Assembly (NCBI RefSeq): GCF_051401765.1
Contig: NW_027480438.1
Coordinates: 4,340,001-4,404,000, forward strand
Direction: 5' to 3'
Origin: Calliopsis andreniformis
Taxonomy: Eukaryota; Arthropoda; Insecta; Hymenoptera; Andrenidae
Length of the DNA: 64,000 nucleotides
Made by a program: the position numbers and the translations under genes. The first letter of the stretch is position 1. The number at the start of each line of letters is the position of its first letter. Below are positions 12,683 to 25,857 of this stretch, in pieces. Below the pieces are notes generated by a model. It did no database searches. It saw only the letters and a list, made by a program, of their open reading frames with translations, and had not been told where the DNA came from.

Positions 12683-13311
12683 CCTCAATCCTCAATTCTC
12701 AATCTTCAATCCTCAATACTCCATCTCTAATCCTCAATCCTCAATACTCAATCTACCATCCTCAATCCGCAATACTCAATCCTCAACCCTCAATCCTCGA
12801 TCCTCAATCATCAATCCTCAATCTTCAATACTCAATCCTCAATCCTCAATCCTCAATCCTCAATCCTCAATCCTCTATCTTAAATCCTCAAACCTCAATC
12901 CTCAATCCACAATCCTCAATTCTCAATCTTCAATCCTCAATACTCAATCTTAAATCCTCAATCCTCAATCCTCAACCCTCAATCCTCAATCCTCAATCCT
13001 CAATCCTCATCCTTCAATCCTCAATACCCAATCCTCAATCTTCAATCCTCAATCCTCAATCCTCAATTCTCAATCCTCAACCCTTAGCCCTCAGTCCTTA
13101 AACCTCAATCCTCAACCCTCAGCCCTCATCCTCAATCCTCAATCCTCAATCCTCAATCCTTAATCTTCAATCCTCAATACTCAATCTTCAATCCTCAATC
13201 CTCAGACCTCAATGTTCAATCCTCAATGTTCAATCCTCAATACCCAATCCTCAATCTTCACTCCTCAATCCTCAATCCTCAATCCTCAATCCTCACTCCT
13301 CAATCCTCAAT

Positions 13312-13514
13312 CCTCAGTCCTCAAACCACAATCCTGAATTCTGAATCTTCAGCCCTCAGTCCTCAACAATCAGTTGTCAATCCTCAATCCTCACTAGAAT
13401 ATCCCCAGTTCAGAGTTTTCCATACGCAGTACTCAATCGGCAATCTTCAAATCTCTATCCACAAACATCAATTGTCATCACTCAACCCTCAACACTCAGT
13501 CCCCAATCCTCAAC
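13312..13514 (+). repeat. Landmark module, type A, short upstream part
   Basis: Anchor at 13396. Two upstream heptamers are missing (CCTGAAT-TCTGAAT-CTTCAGC). Core has CCCCAGT, CGGCAAT and TGTCATC. Shared with 31586 and 43719. Confidence 0.9.
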
Positions 13515-14310
13515 CTTCAACCCTCAAACCTCAACCCTCAATCTTCACTCCTCAATCCTCAATCCTCATTCCTCAATCCTCACTCCTCAATACTCAATCC
13601 TCAATCCTCAATTCTCAATCCTGAATCCTCAATCCTCAATCCTCAATCCTCAATCCTCAATCCTCAATCCTCAATTCTTAATCCTCAATACTCAATGCTC
13701 AATCGTTAATCCTCAATCCCCAATCCTTAATTTTCAATCCTCAATCCTCAATCCTCAATCCACAATCCTCAATATTCAATCCTCAATACTCAATCTTGCA
13801 TCCTCAATCCGCAATCCTCAATCCTTAATCCTCAATCCTCAATCCTCTATCCTCAATCTTGAATCCTCAATACTCAATCTTCAATCCCCAATCCTCAATC
13901 TTCAATCCTCAATCCTCAATCCTCAATCCTCAATCCTCAATCCTCAATGTTCAATCCTCAACAGTCAATCATCAATCTTCAATCCTCAATACTCAATCTT
14001 CAATCCTCAATGCTCAATCCTCAACCTTCAATCCTCAATACTCAATCTTCAATCGTCAATCCTCAGTCCTCATCCTCAATCCTCAATCCTCAATCCTCAA
14101 TCCACAATCCTCAATATTCAATCCTCAATCCTCAATCCCCAATTCTCAGTCCTCAATCCTCAATCCTCAGACCTCAAACATCAATCCCCAACCGTCAGTC
14201 CTCGTCCTCAATCCTCAACACTCAATCCTAAATCCTCAATCTTCAATCGTCAATACTAAATCTTCAATCCTCAATCTTCAATCTTCAATCCTCAATCCTC
14301 AATCCTCAAT

Positions 14311-14484
14311 ATTCAACACACAACCCTCAACCATCAATCCTCAATACTCAACCATCAATACTCAATTCTCAATACTCAATAGCATATCCTGAATTCTCAT
14401 GGTTCAATACTCAATCCACAAATACAATAATCAAATCTCAATCCTCAAACATCAATCCTCAACACTCAATACTTAACACTCAAT
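14311..14484 (+). repeat. Landmark module, type D
   Basis: AGCATAT at 14381, 9588 bp after the first D; no difference from that copy was seen in this module. Confidence 0.88.
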
Positions 14485-14701
14485 CCTCAGTCCTCAAACC
14501 TCAATCCCGAATCCTCAATCCTGAATCCTCAATCTTCAGCCCTCAGTCCTCAACAATCAATTGTCAATCCTCAATCCTCAATAGAATATCCTCAATTCAC
14601 AGTTTTCAATACTCAAACCCCATTCTTCAATCTTCAAATCTCAATCCACAAACATCAATTCCCATCACTCAACCCTCAACACTAAGTCCTCAATATTCAA
14701 T
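14485..14701 (+). repeat. Landmark module, type E
   Basis: Anchor at 14583, with CCCCATT where 4995 has CACCATT. Confidence 0.9.
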
Positions 14702-15372
14702 CCACAGTCCTCAATCCTCAATCTTCAATCCTCAATCCTCAATCCTCAATCGTCATTACTCAATCCTCAATCGTCAATCCTCAATCCCCAATCCTCAATC
14801 TTCAATCCTCAATCCTCAATCCTCAATCCTCAATAGTCAATCTTCAATCCTCAATACTCAATCTTCAATCCTCAATCATCAATCCTCAGTCCTCAATCCT
14901 CAATCGTCAATCCTCAATCCTCAATCCTCAATTCTCAATCCTCAATCCTCATTCCTCAATCTTCAATCCTCAATACTCAATCCACAATCCTCAATATTCA
15001 ATCCTCAATACTCAATCTTCAATCCACAATCCGCAATCCTCAATCCTCAATCCTCAATCTTCAATCCTCAATCCTCAATCTTGAATACTCAATACTCAAT
15101 CTTCAATCCCCAATCCTCAATCTTCAATCCTCAATCCTCAATCCTCAATCCTCAATCCTCAATCCTCAATCTTCAATCCTCTACACTCAATCATCAATCT
15201 TCAATCCTCAATACTCAACCTTCAATCCTCAAAGCTCAATCCTCAACATTCAACCCTCAATACTCAATCTTCAATCGTCAATCCTCAGTCCTCATCCTCA
15301 ATCCTCAATCCTCAATCCTCAATCCTCAATCTTCAATCCTCAATACTCAATATTCAATCCTCAATCCTCAAT

Positions 15373-15589
15373 CCTCAGTCCTCAAACCTCAATTCTGAAT
15401 CCTCAATCCTGAATCCTCAATCTTCAGCCCTCAGTCCTCAACAATCAGGTGACAATCCTCAATCCTCAATAGAATATCCTCAATTCGCATCTTTCGATAC
15501 ACAATACTCAATCTGCAACCTTCAAATCTCTATCCACAAACATCAATTCTCATCACTCAACCCTCAACACTCAGTCCTCAATGTTCAAT
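15373..15589 (+). repeat. Landmark module, subtype B2
   Basis: Anchor at 15471; TCGCATC in place of TCGCAGC is private to this copy. Confidence 0.92.
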
Positions 15590-15757
15590 CCTCAATCATC
15601 AATCCTCAATCTTCAATCGTCAATATTCAATCTTCAATACTCAATCCTCAATCCTCAATCCTCAATCCTCAATCCTCAATGTTCAATCCTCGATACCCAG
15701 TCCTCAACCTTCAATCCTCAATCCTCAATCCTCAATCCTCAATCCTCAATCCTCAAT

Positions 15758-15974
15758 CCTCAGTCCTCAAACCACAATCCTGAATCCTCAATCCTGAATC
15801 CTCAATCTTCAGCCCTGAGTCCTCAACAATCAGATGTCAATCCTCAATCCTCACTAGAATATCCTCAGTTCAGAGCTTTCCATACGCAATACTCAGTCTG
15901 CAATCTTCAAATCTCTATCCACAAACATCAATTCTCATCACTCAACCCTCAACACTCAGTCCCCAATCCTCAAT
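15758..15974 (+). repeat. Landmark module, type A
   Basis: Anchor at 15856, 385 bp after B2; CCTGAGT upstream, as at 6268 and 34046. Confidence 0.92.
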
Positions 15975-16568
15975 CTTCAATCCTCAATACTCAATCTTCA
16001 ATCCTCAATCCTCAATCCTCAATCCTCAATTCTCAATCCTTAATCCTCAATCCTCAATCCTCAATCCTCAATCCTCAATCCTCAATCCTCAATACTAAAT
16101 ATTCAATCCTCAATACTCAAACTTCAATCCTCAATCCTCAATCCTCAATCCTCACTCCTCATTCTTCAATCCCCAATACCCAATCCTCAATCTTCAATCC
16201 TCAAACCTCAATCCTCAATTCTCAATCCTCAATCCTCAATCCTCAATCCTCAATCCTCAGTCCTCAATCCTCAATCCTCAATCCTCAATCTTCAATCCTC
16301 AATACTCAACCTTCAGTCCTCAATTCTCAATACTCAATACTCAATAATCAGACCTCAACCATCAATACTGAACCCTCAGTCCTTGTCCTCAATCCACAAC
16401 CCTCAATCCTCAATCCTCAATCTTCAATCATCAATATTCAATATTCAGTCCTCAATGCTCAATCCTCAATCCTCAATCCTCAATCCTCAATGTTCAATCC
16501 GCAATACCCAATCCTGAATCTTCAATCCTCAATCCTCAATCCTCAATCCCCAATCCTCAATCCTCAAT

Positions 16569-16785
16569 CCTCAGTCCTCAAACCTCAATCCTGAATCCTC
16601 AATCCTGAATCCTCAATCTTCAGACCTCAGTCCTCAACAATCAGTTGTCAATTCTCAATCCTCAGTAGAATATCATCAATTCACAGTTTTCAATACACAA
16701 TACTCAATCTGCAATCTTTAAATCTCTATCCACAAACACCAATTATTATCAATCAACCCTCAACTCTCAGTCCCCAAACCTCAAT
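16569..16785 (+). repeat. Landmark module, type C
   Basis: Anchor at 16667, 811 bp after A (one heptamer less than in blocks I and IV). TATTATC-AATCAAC variant. Confidence 0.92.
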
Positions 16786-17707
16786 CTTCAATCCTCAACC
16801 CTCAATCCTCAATCCTCAATCATCAATCCTCAATCTTCAATACTCAATCCTCAATCCTCAATCCTCAACCCTCAATCCTCAATCCTCTATCTTAAATCCT
16901 CAAACCTCAATCCTCAATCCACAATCCTCAATTCTCAATCTTCAATCCTCAATACTCAATCTTAAATCCTCAATTCTCAATCCTCAATCCTCAATCCTCA
17001 ATCCTCAATCCTCAATCCTCATCCTTCAATCCTCAATACCCAATCCTCAATCTTCAATCCTCAATCTTCAATCCTCAACTCTCAATCCTCAACCCTCAGC
17101 CCTCAGTCCTTAAACCTCAATCCTCAACCCTCAGCCCTCATCCTCAATCCTCAATCCTCAATCCTCAATCCTTAATCTTCACTCCTCAATCCTCAATCCT
17201 CAATCCTCAATCCTCAAACCTCAGTCCTCAATACTAAATATTCAATCCTCAATACTCAGTCTTCAATCCTCAATCCTCAATCCTCAATCCTCACTCCTCA
17301 TTCTTCAATCCTCAATACCCAATCCTCAATCTTCAATCCTCAAACCTCAATCCTCAATTCTCAATCCTCAATCCTCAATCCTCAGTCCTCAATCCTCAAT
17401 ACTCAATCCTCAATCCTCAATCCTCAATCTTCAATCCTCAATACTCAATCTTCAGTCCTCAATTCTCAATACTAAATACTCAATAATCAGACCTCAACCA
17501 TCAATACTGAACCCTCAGTCCTTGTCCTCAATCCACAACCCTCAATCCTCAATCCTCAATCTTCAATCATCAATATTCAATATTCAGTCCTCAATCCTCA
17601 ATCCTCAATCCTCAATCCTCAATCCTCAATGTTCAATCCGCAATACCCAATCATGAATCTTCAATCCTCAATCCTCAATCCTCAATCCCCAATCCTCAAT
17701 CCTCAAT

Positions 17708-17924
17708 CCTCAGTCCTCAAGCCTCAATCCTGAATCCTCAATCCTGAATCCTCAATCTTCAGACCTCAGTCCTCAACAATCAGTTGTCAATTCTCAATCC
17801 TCAATAGAATATCATCAATTCACAGTTTTCAATACACAATACTCAATCTGCAATCTTTAAATCTCTATCCACAAACACCAATTCTTATCACTCAACCCTC
17901 AACTCTCAGTCCCCAAACCTCAAT
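17708..17924 (+). repeat. Landmark module, type C
   Basis: Anchor at 17806; consensus C with CACCAAT-TCTTATC. Confidence 0.92.
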
Positions 17925-18846
17925 CTTCAATCCTCAACCCTCAATCCTCAATCCTCAATCATCACTCCTCAATCTTCAATACTCAATCCTCAATCCTCAA
18001 TCCTCAACCCTCAATCCTCAATCCTCTATCTTAAATCCTCAAACCTCAATCCTCAATCCACAATCCTCAATTCTCAATCTTCAATCCTCAATACTCAATC
18101 TTAAATCCTCAATCCTCAATCCTCAATCCTCAATCCTCAATCCTCAATCCTCAATCCTCATCCTTCAATCCTCAATACCCAATCCTCAATCTTCAATCCT
18201 CAATCCTCAATCCTCAATTCTCAATCCTCAACCCTCAGCCCTCAGTCCTTAAACCTCAATCCTCAACCCTCAGCCCTCATCCTCAATCCTCAATCCTCAA
18301 TCCTCAATCCTTAATCTTCACTCCTCAATCCTCAATCCTCAATCCTCAATCCTCAAACCTCAGTCCTCAATACTAAATATTCAATCCTCAATACTCAGTC
18401 TTCAATCCTCAATCCTCAATCCTCAATCCTCACTCCTCATTCTTCAATCCTCAATACCCAATCCTCAATCTTCAATCCTCAAACCTCAATCCTCAATTCT
18501 CAATCCTCAATCCTGAATCCTCAATCCTCAATCCTCAATACTCAATCCTCAATCCTCAATCCTCAATCTTCAATCCTCAATACTCAATCTTCAGTCCGCA
18601 ATCCTCAATACTAAATACTCAATAATCAGACCTCAACCATCAATACTGAACCCTCAGTCCTTGTCCTCAATCCACAACCCTCAATCCTCAATCCTCAATC
18701 TTCAATCATCAATATTCAATATTCAGTCCTCAATCCTCAATCCTCAATCCTCAATCCTCAATCCTCAATGTTCAATCCGCAATACCCAATCATGAATCTT
18801 CAATCCTCAATCCTCAATCCTCAATCCCCAATCCTCAATCCTCAAT

Positions 18847-19063
18847 CCTCAGTTCTCAAACCTCAATCCTGAATCCTCAATCCTGAATCCTCAATCTTCA
18901 GACCTCAGTCCTCAACAATCAGTTGTCAATTCTCAATCCTCAATAGAATATCATCAATTCACAGTTTTCAATACACAATACTCAATCTGCAATCTTTAAA
19001 TCTCTATCCACAAACACCAATTCTTATCACTCAACCCTCAACTCTCAGTCCCCAAACCTCAAT
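18847..19063 (+). repeat. Landmark module, type C
   Basis: Anchor at 18945; starts TCTCAAA-like (CAGTTCTCAAACC), shared with 54109. Confidence 0.92.
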
Positions 19064-19147
19064 CTTCAATCCTCAACCCTCAATCCTCAATCCTCAATCA
19101 TCAATCCTCAATCTTCAATACTCAATCCTCAATCCTCAATCCTCAAT

Positions 19148-19364
19148 CCTCAGTCCTCAAACCTCAATTCTGAATCCTCAATCCTGAATCCTCAATCTTC
19201 AGCCCTCAGTCCTCAACAATCAGGTGACAATCCTCAATCCTCAATAGAATATCCTCTATTCACAGTTTTCAATACTCAATACTCAATCTGCAATCTTCAA
19301 ATCACTATCCAGAAACATCAATTCTCATCACTCAACCCTCAACACTCAGTCCTCAATGTTCAAT
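19148..19364 (+). repeat. Landmark module, type B
   Basis: Anchor at 19246, only 301 bp after C. CCTCTAT and CCAGAAA as at 9840, but with CATCAAT. Confidence 0.92.
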
Positions 19365-19874
19365 CCTCAATCCTCAATCCTCAATCTTCAATCCTCAATA
19401 CTCAATCTATAATCCTCAATCCTCAACCCTCAATCTTCAATCCTCAATCCCCAATACTCAATCTTCAATCCTCAATCCTCAATCCTCAATCATCAATCCT
19501 CAATCTTCAATACTCAATCCTCAATCCTCAATCCTCAATCCTCAATCCTTAATCCACAATCATCAATCCTCAATCTTCAATCCTCAACACTCAATCTTTA
19601 ATCCTCAATCTTCAGTCCTCAATCCTCAATCCTCAACCCTCAATCCTCAATCCTCACACCTCAAACATCAATACTCAACCCTCAGTCCTCGTCCTCAATC
19701 CACAACGCTCAATCCTCAATCCCCAATCTTCAATCATCAACATTCAATCTTCAGTCCTCAATCCTCAATCCTCAATCCTCAATCCTCATTTCTCAATGTT
19801 CAATCAGCAATACCCAATCCTCAATCTTCAATCCTCAATCCTCAATCCTCAATCCTCACTCCTCAATCCTCAAT

Positions 19875-20091
19875 CCTCAGTCCTCAAACCTCAATCCTGA
19901 ATCCTCAATCCTGAATCCTCAATCTTCAGACCTCAGTCCTCAACAATCAGTTGTCAATCCTCAATCCTCCATAGAATATCATCAATTCACAGTTTTCAAT
20001 ACTCAATACTGAATCTGTAATCTTTAAATCTCTATCCACAAACATCAATTCTCATCACTCAATCCTCAACACTCGGTCCCCAATCCTCAAT
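19875..20091 (+). repeat. Landmark module, subtype C'
   Basis: Anchor at 19973, preceded by CCTCCAT; CCTCAAT replaces TCTCAAT upstream and ACTCGGT replaces ACTCAGT at the end. Confidence 0.92.
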
Positions 20092-21279
20092 CATCAATCC
20101 TCAATACTCAATCCTCAATCCTCAATCCTCAATCTTCAATCCTCAATACTCAATCGTCAGTCCTCAAACCTCAATCCTCAATCCTCAATCCTCAACCCTC
20201 AATCGTGAGTCTTCAAACCTCAATACTCAATCTTCAATCCTCAATCCTCAATCCTCAATCCTCAATCCTCAATCCTCATCCTTCAATCCTCAATACGCAA
20301 TCCTCAATCTTTAATCCTCAATCCTCAATCCTCAATTCTCAATCCTCAATCCTCAGTCCTCAGTCCTTAAACCTCAATCCTCAACCCTCAGCCCTCATCA
20401 TCAATCCTCAATCCTCAATCCTCAATCCTCAATCCTCAATCTTCAACCCTCAACACTCAGTCCTCAATGTTCAAACCTCAATCCTCAATTCTCAATCTTC
20501 AATCCTCAATACTCAATCTTCAATCCTCAATCCTCAATACTCAATCCTCAATACTCAATCCTCAAACCGCAATCATCAATCCTCAATCTTCAATACTCAA
20601 TCCTCAATCCTCAATCCTCAATACTCAATCCTCAATCCTCAATCATCAATCCTCAATCTTTAATCCTCAATACTCAATCTTTAATCCTCAGTCCTCAATC
20701 CTCAATCTTCAATCTTTAATCCTCAACCCGCAATCCTCAATCCTCAATCCTCAATCCTCAGTCCTCAATCCGCAATCTTCAATCCTCAATACTCAATCTT
20801 CAATCCTCAATCCTCAATCCTCAACCCTCAGTCCTCATTCTTCAATTCTCAATAACCAATCCTCAATCTTCAATCCTCATTCCTCAATCCTCAATTCTCA
20901 ATCCTCAATCCTCAATCCACAGACCTCAAACATCAATACTCAACCCTCAGTCCTCGTCCTCAATCCGCAACTCTCAAGCCTCAATCCTCAATCTTCAATC
21001 ATCAATATTCAATCTTCAATACTCAATTATCAATCCTCAATCATCAATCCTCAATCCCCAATGTTCAATTCTCGATACCCAAACCTCAATCTTCAATCCT
21101 CAATCCTCAATCCTCAATGCTCAATCCTCAATCTTCAATCATGAATATTCAATCTTCAATACTCAATCCTCAATCCTCAATCCTCAATCCTCAATCCTCA
21201 ATGTTCAATCCTCGATACCCAATCCTCAATCTTCAATCCTCAATCCTCAATCCTCAATCCTCAATCCTCAATCCTCAAT

Positions 21280-21496
21280 ACTCAGTCCTCAAACCACAAT
21301 CCTGAATTCTCAATCCTGAATCCTCAATCTTCAGCCCTCAGTCCTGAACAATCAGGAGACAATCCTCAATCCTCAATAGAATATCCTCAATTCACAGTTT
21401 TCAATACTCAATACTCAATCTGCAATCTTCAAGTATCTATCCACAAACATCAATTCTCATCTCTCAACACTCAACACTCAGTCCTCAATGTTCAAC
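21280..21496 (+). repeat. Landmark module, type B
   Basis: Anchor at 21378. AATCAGG-AGACAAT upstream, CTTCAAG-TATCTAT and TCTCATC-TCTCAAC in the core; sub-lineage shared with 57710 and 59787. Confidence 0.92.
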
Positions 21497-22076
21497 CCTC
21501 AACCCTCAATTCTCAATCTTCAATCCTCAATACTCAATCCTCAATCCTCATCCTTCAATCCTCAATACCCAATCCTCAATCTTCAATCCTCAATCCTCAA
21601 TCCTCAATCCTCAGTCCTCAGTCCTTAAACCTCAATCCTCAATCCTCAATTCTCAATCCTCAATCCTCAACCCTCAATCCTCAATCCTCAATCCTCAATC
21701 CTCAATCCTCAATTCTCAATCCTCAATCCTCAACCCCCAATCCTCAATCCTCAATCCTCAATCCTCAACCCTCAATCGTCAGTCTTCAAACCTCAATATT
21801 CAATCTTCAATCGTCAATCCTCAATCCTCATTCCTCAATCCTCAATCCTCAGACCTCAAACATCAATACCCAACCCTCAGTCCTCGTCCTCAATCCGCAA
21901 CACTCAATCCTCAATCCTCAATCTTCAATCATCAATATTCAATCTTCAATACTCAATCCTCAATCCTCAATCCTCAATCCTCAATCCTCAATCCTCAATG
22001 TTCAATCCTCGATACCCAATCCTCAATCTTCAATCCTCAATCCTCAATCCTCAATCCTCAATCCTCAATCCTCAAT

Positions 22077-22293
22077 CCTCAGTCCTCAAACCACAATCCT
22101 GAATCCTCAATCCTGAATCCTCAATCTTCAGCCCTCAGTCCTCAACAATCAGATGTCAATCCTCAATCCTCACTAGAATATCCTCAGTTCAGAGCTTTCC
22201 ATACGCAGTACTCAATCTGCAATCTTCAAATCCCTATCCACAAACATCAATTCTCATCACTCAACCCTCAACACTCAGTCCCCAATCCTCAAT
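22077..22293 (+). repeat. Landmark module, type A
   Basis: Anchor at 22175. ACGCAGT-ACTCAAT and CCCTAT variants, shared with 61962. Confidence 0.92.
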
Positions 22294-22342
22294 CTTCAAT
22301 CCTCAATACTCAATCTTCAATCCTAAATCCTCAACCCTCAAT

Positions 22343-22559
22343 CCTCAGTCCTCAAACCTCAATTCTGAATCATCGATCCTGAATCCTCAATCTCCAGCCC
22401 TCAGTCCTGAACAATCAGGAGACAATTCTCAATCCTCAATAGAATATCCTCAATTCACAGTTTTCAATACTCAATACTCAATCTGCAATCTTCAAATCAC
22501 TATCCACAAACATCAATTCTCGTCACTCAACACTCAGCACTCAGTCCTCAATGTTCAAT
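22343..22559 (+). repeat. Landmark module, type B
   Basis: Anchor at 22441, 266 bp after A. CATCGAT and AGACAAT upstream; TCTCGTC and ACTCAGC in the core. Confidence 0.92.
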
Positions 22560-22999
22560 CCTGAATCCTCAATCCTCAATCTTCAATCCTCAATACTTAA
22601 TCTTAAATCCTCAATCCTCAACCTTCAATACCCAATCCTCAATCTTCAATCCTCAATCCTCAATCCTCAATCCTCAATCCTCAATCCTCAACCCTCAATC
22701 CTCAATCCTCAATCCTCAATTCTCAACCCTCAATCGTCAGTCTTCAAACCTCAATATTCAATCTTCAATCCTCAATCCTCAATCCTCAATCCTCAATCCT
22801 CATCCTTCATTCCTCAATACCCAATCCTCAATCTTCAATCCTCAATCCTCAGTCCTCAAATCTCAATCCTCAATCCTCAGTCCTCAGTCCTTAAACCTCA
22901 ATCCTCAGCCCTCAGCCCTCATTCTCAATCCTCAATCCTCAATCCTCAATCCTCAATCTTCAATCCTCAATACTCAATCTTCAATCCTCAATCCTCAAT

Positions 23000-23216
23000 C
23001 CTCAGTCCTCAAACCTCAATTCTGAATCCTCAATCCTGAATCCTCAATCTTCAGCCCTCAGTCCTCAACAATCAGGTGACAATCCTCAATCCTTAATAGA
23101 ATATCCTCAATTCACAGTTTTCAATACTCAATACTCAATCTGCAATCTTCAAATCACTATCCACAAACATCAATTCTCATCACTCAACCCTCAACACTCA
23201 GTCCTCAATGTTCAAT
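23000..23216 (+). repeat. Landmark module, type B
   Basis: Anchor at 23098; same variants as 1460 (CCTTAAT before, TCACTAT inside). Confidence 0.92.
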
Positions 23217-24285
23217 CCTCAGTCCTCAATTCTCAATCTTCAATCCTCAATACTCAATCTATAATCCTCAATCCTCAATCCTCAATCTTCAATCCTCAAT
23301 CCCCAATACTCAATCCTCAATCCTCAATCCTCAATCCTCAATCATCAATCCTCAGTCTTCAAACCTCAATACTCAATCTCCAATCCTCAATCCTCAATCC
23401 TCAATCCTCAATTCTCAATCCTCATCCTTCAATCCTCAATTCCCAATCCTCAATCTTCAATCCTCAATCATCAATCCTCAATTCTCAATCCTCAATCCTC
23501 AGTCCTCAGTCCTTAAACCTCAATCCTCAACCCTTAGTCCTCATCCTCAATCCTCAATCCTCAATCCTCAATCCTCAATCCTCAATCTTCAACCCTCAAC
23601 ACTCAGTCCTCAATGTTCAAACCTCAATCCTCAATTCTCAATCTTCAATTCTCAATACTCAATCTTCAATCCTCATTCCTCAATCCTCAATCCTCAATCC
23701 TCAATCCTCAATCCTCAATCATCAATCCTCAATCTTTAATACTCAATCCTCTATCCTCAATCCTCAATACTCAATCCTCAATCCTCAATCATCAATCCTC
23801 AATCTTCAATCCTCAATACTCAATCTTTAATCCTCAGTCCTCAATCCTCAATCTTCAGTCTTCAATCCTCAACCCGCAATCCTCAATCCCCAATCCTCAA
23901 TCCTCAGTCCTCAATCCGCAATATTCAATCCTCAATACTCAATCTTCAATCCTCAATCCTCAATCCTCAACCCTCAGTCCTCATTCTTCAATCCTCAATA
24001 ACCAATCCTCAATCTTCAATCCTCATTCCTCAATCCTCAATTCTCAATCCTCAATCCTCAATCCTCAGACCTCAAACATAAATACTCAACCCTCAGTCCT
24101 CGTCGTCAATCCGCAACACTCAATCCTCAATCCTCAATCTTCAATCATCAATATTCAATCTTCAGTACTCAATCCTCAATCCTCAATCCTCAATCCTCAA
24201 TCCTCAATGTTCAATCCTCGATACCCAATCCTCAATCTTCAATCCTCAATCCTCAATCCTCAATCCTCAATCCTCAATCCTCAAT

Positions 24286-24502
24286 CCTCAGTCCTCATAC
24301 CACAATCCTGAATCCTCAATCCTGAATCCTCAATTTTCAGCCCTCAGTTCTCAACAATCAGTTGTCAATCCTCAATCCTCACTAGAATAACCTCAGTTCA
24401 GAGCTTTCCATACGCAGTACTCAATCTGCAATCTTCAAATCCCTATTCACAAACATCAATTCCCATCACTCAACCCTCAACACTCAGTCCCCAATCCTCA
24501 AT
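24286..24502 (+). repeat. Landmark module, type A
   Basis: Altered anchor AGAATAA at 24384; pairs with 2746. Confidence 0.9.
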
Positions 24503-24781
24503 CTGCAATCCTCAATCCTCAACCTTCAATCCTCAATCCTCAATCTTCAATCCTCAGTACTCAATCTTCAATCCTCAATCCTCAATCCTCAATCCTCAAT
24601 CCTCATCCTTCATTCCTCAATACCCAATCCTCAATCTTCAATCCTCAATCCTCAATCCTCAATTCTCAATCCTCAACCCTCAGTCCTCAGACCTTAAACC
24701 TCAATCCTCAGCCCTCAGCCCTCATCCTCAATCCTCAATCCTCAATCCTCAATCCTCAACCTTCAATCCTCAATCCTCAAT

Positions 24782-24998
24782 CCTCAGTCCTCAAACCTCA
24801 ATTCTGAATCCTCAATCGTGAATCCTCAATCTTCAGCCCTCAGTCCTCAACATTCAGGTGACAATCCTCAATCCTCAATAGAATATCCTCTATTCACAGT
24901 TTTCAATACTCAATACTCAATCTGCAATCTTCAAATCACTATCCACAAAAATCAATTTTCATCACTCAACCCTCAACACTCAGTCCTCAATGTTCAAT
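24782..24998 (+). repeat. Landmark module, type B
   Basis: Anchor at 24880, 496 bp after A, against 343 at its partner 3089. CATTCAGG and AATCAAT-TTTCATC variants retained. Confidence 0.9.
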
Positions 24999-25340
24999 CC
25001 TCAATCCTCAATTCTCAATCTTCAATCCTCAATACTCGATCTATAATCCTCAATCCTCAATCCTCAATCTTCAATCCCCAATCCTCAATCTTCAATCCTC
25101 AATCCTCAATCCTCAATCCTCAATCCTCAATCCTCAATCTTCAATCCTCTACACTCAATCATCAATCTTCAATCCTCAATACTCAACCTTCAATCCTCAA
25201 AGCTCAATCCTCAACATTCAATCCTCAATACTCAATCTCCAATCGTCAATCCTCAGTCCTCATCCTCAATCCTCAATACTCAATCCTCAATCCTCAATCT
25301 TCAATCCTCAATACTCAATATTCAACCCTCAATCCTCAAT

Positions 25341-25557
25341 CCTCAGACCTCAAACCTCAATTCTGAATCCTCAATCCTGAATCCTCAATCTTCAGCCCTC
25401 AGTCCTCAACAATCAGGTGACAATCCTCAATCCTCAATAGAATATCCTCAATTCGCAGCTTTCGATACACAATACTCAATCTGCAATCTTCAAATCTCTA
25501 TCCACAAACATCAATTCTCATCACTCAACCCTCAACACTCAGTCCTCAATGTTCAAT
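25341..25557 (+). repeat. Landmark module, subtype B2
   Basis: Anchor at 25439; partner of 3648, but with normal TGACAAT upstream. Confidence 0.92.
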
Positions 25558-25676
25558 TCTCAATCCTCAATCCTCAACCCTCAATCCTCAATCCTCAATC
25601 CTCAATCCTCAATCCTCAACCCTCAATCGTCAGTCTTCACACCTCAATATTCAATCTTCAATCCTCAATCCTCAAT

Positions 25677-25857
25677 CCTGAATCCTCAATCTTCAGACCT
25701 CAGTCCTCAACAATCAGTTGTCAATTCTCAATACTCAATAGAATATCATCAACTCACAGTTTTCAATACTCAATACTGATCTGTAATCTTTAAATCTCTA
25801 TCCACAAACATCAATTCTCATCACTCAAACCTCAACACTCAGTCCCCAATCCTCAAT
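25677..25857 (+). repeat. Landmark module, subtype C' with a 6-bp unit
   Basis: Anchor at 25740; ACTGAT hexamer and short upstream part as at 3949. D follows at 851 bp (844 in the partner). Confidence 0.85.

Larger units (their letters stand above)
4081..13668 (+). repeat. D-headed supra-block I (9588 bp to next block)
   Basis: It begins with TCTTAAT and the ACTCAATGCTCAAT variant shared by four blocks. Landmark order by anchor is D 4793, E 4995, B2 5883, A 6268, C 7086, C 8225, A 8875, B 9183, B 9840, C' 10567, E 12207, B 12564, A 13396. It is the most complete reference copy; block IV repeats nearly the whole order. Confidence 0.85.
16569..18846 (+). repeat. 1139-bp higher-order unit, two full tandem copies plus a third start
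   Basis: C anchors at 16667, 17806 and 18945 are spaced 1139 and 1139 bp. Each unit runs from a C module through a CTTAAAT segment, a CCCTCAT hexamer, a CTAAATA segment and a CCTTGT hexamer to the next C module. The same unit occurs at 7086-8225, at 48181-49320, and as 1132 or 1146 bp at 28457, 34864 and 52963. Confidence 0.9.
19090..22206 (+). repeat. 3.1-kb duplicated block, copy 1 (partner 55422-58538)
   Basis: Anchors 19246, 19973, 21378 and 22175 pair with 55578, 56305, 57710 and 58507 at a constant offset of 36332, so there is no net length change over 3 kb. Only scattered substitutions separate the copies, for example CCACAAT near 19555 against CCTCAAT in the partner. Homology ends inside the type A landmark, where CAGTACTCAAT here faces CAATACTCAGT there. 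Confidence 0.9.

Noticed and set aside
15581..16594. 337-codon open frame, the longest in the window
   Set aside because: Pure heptad translation of the satellite, crossing a landmark and spacers. Overlapping frames give the same peptide, there is no codon bias or splice structure, and its stop is the common CCTGAAT variant.
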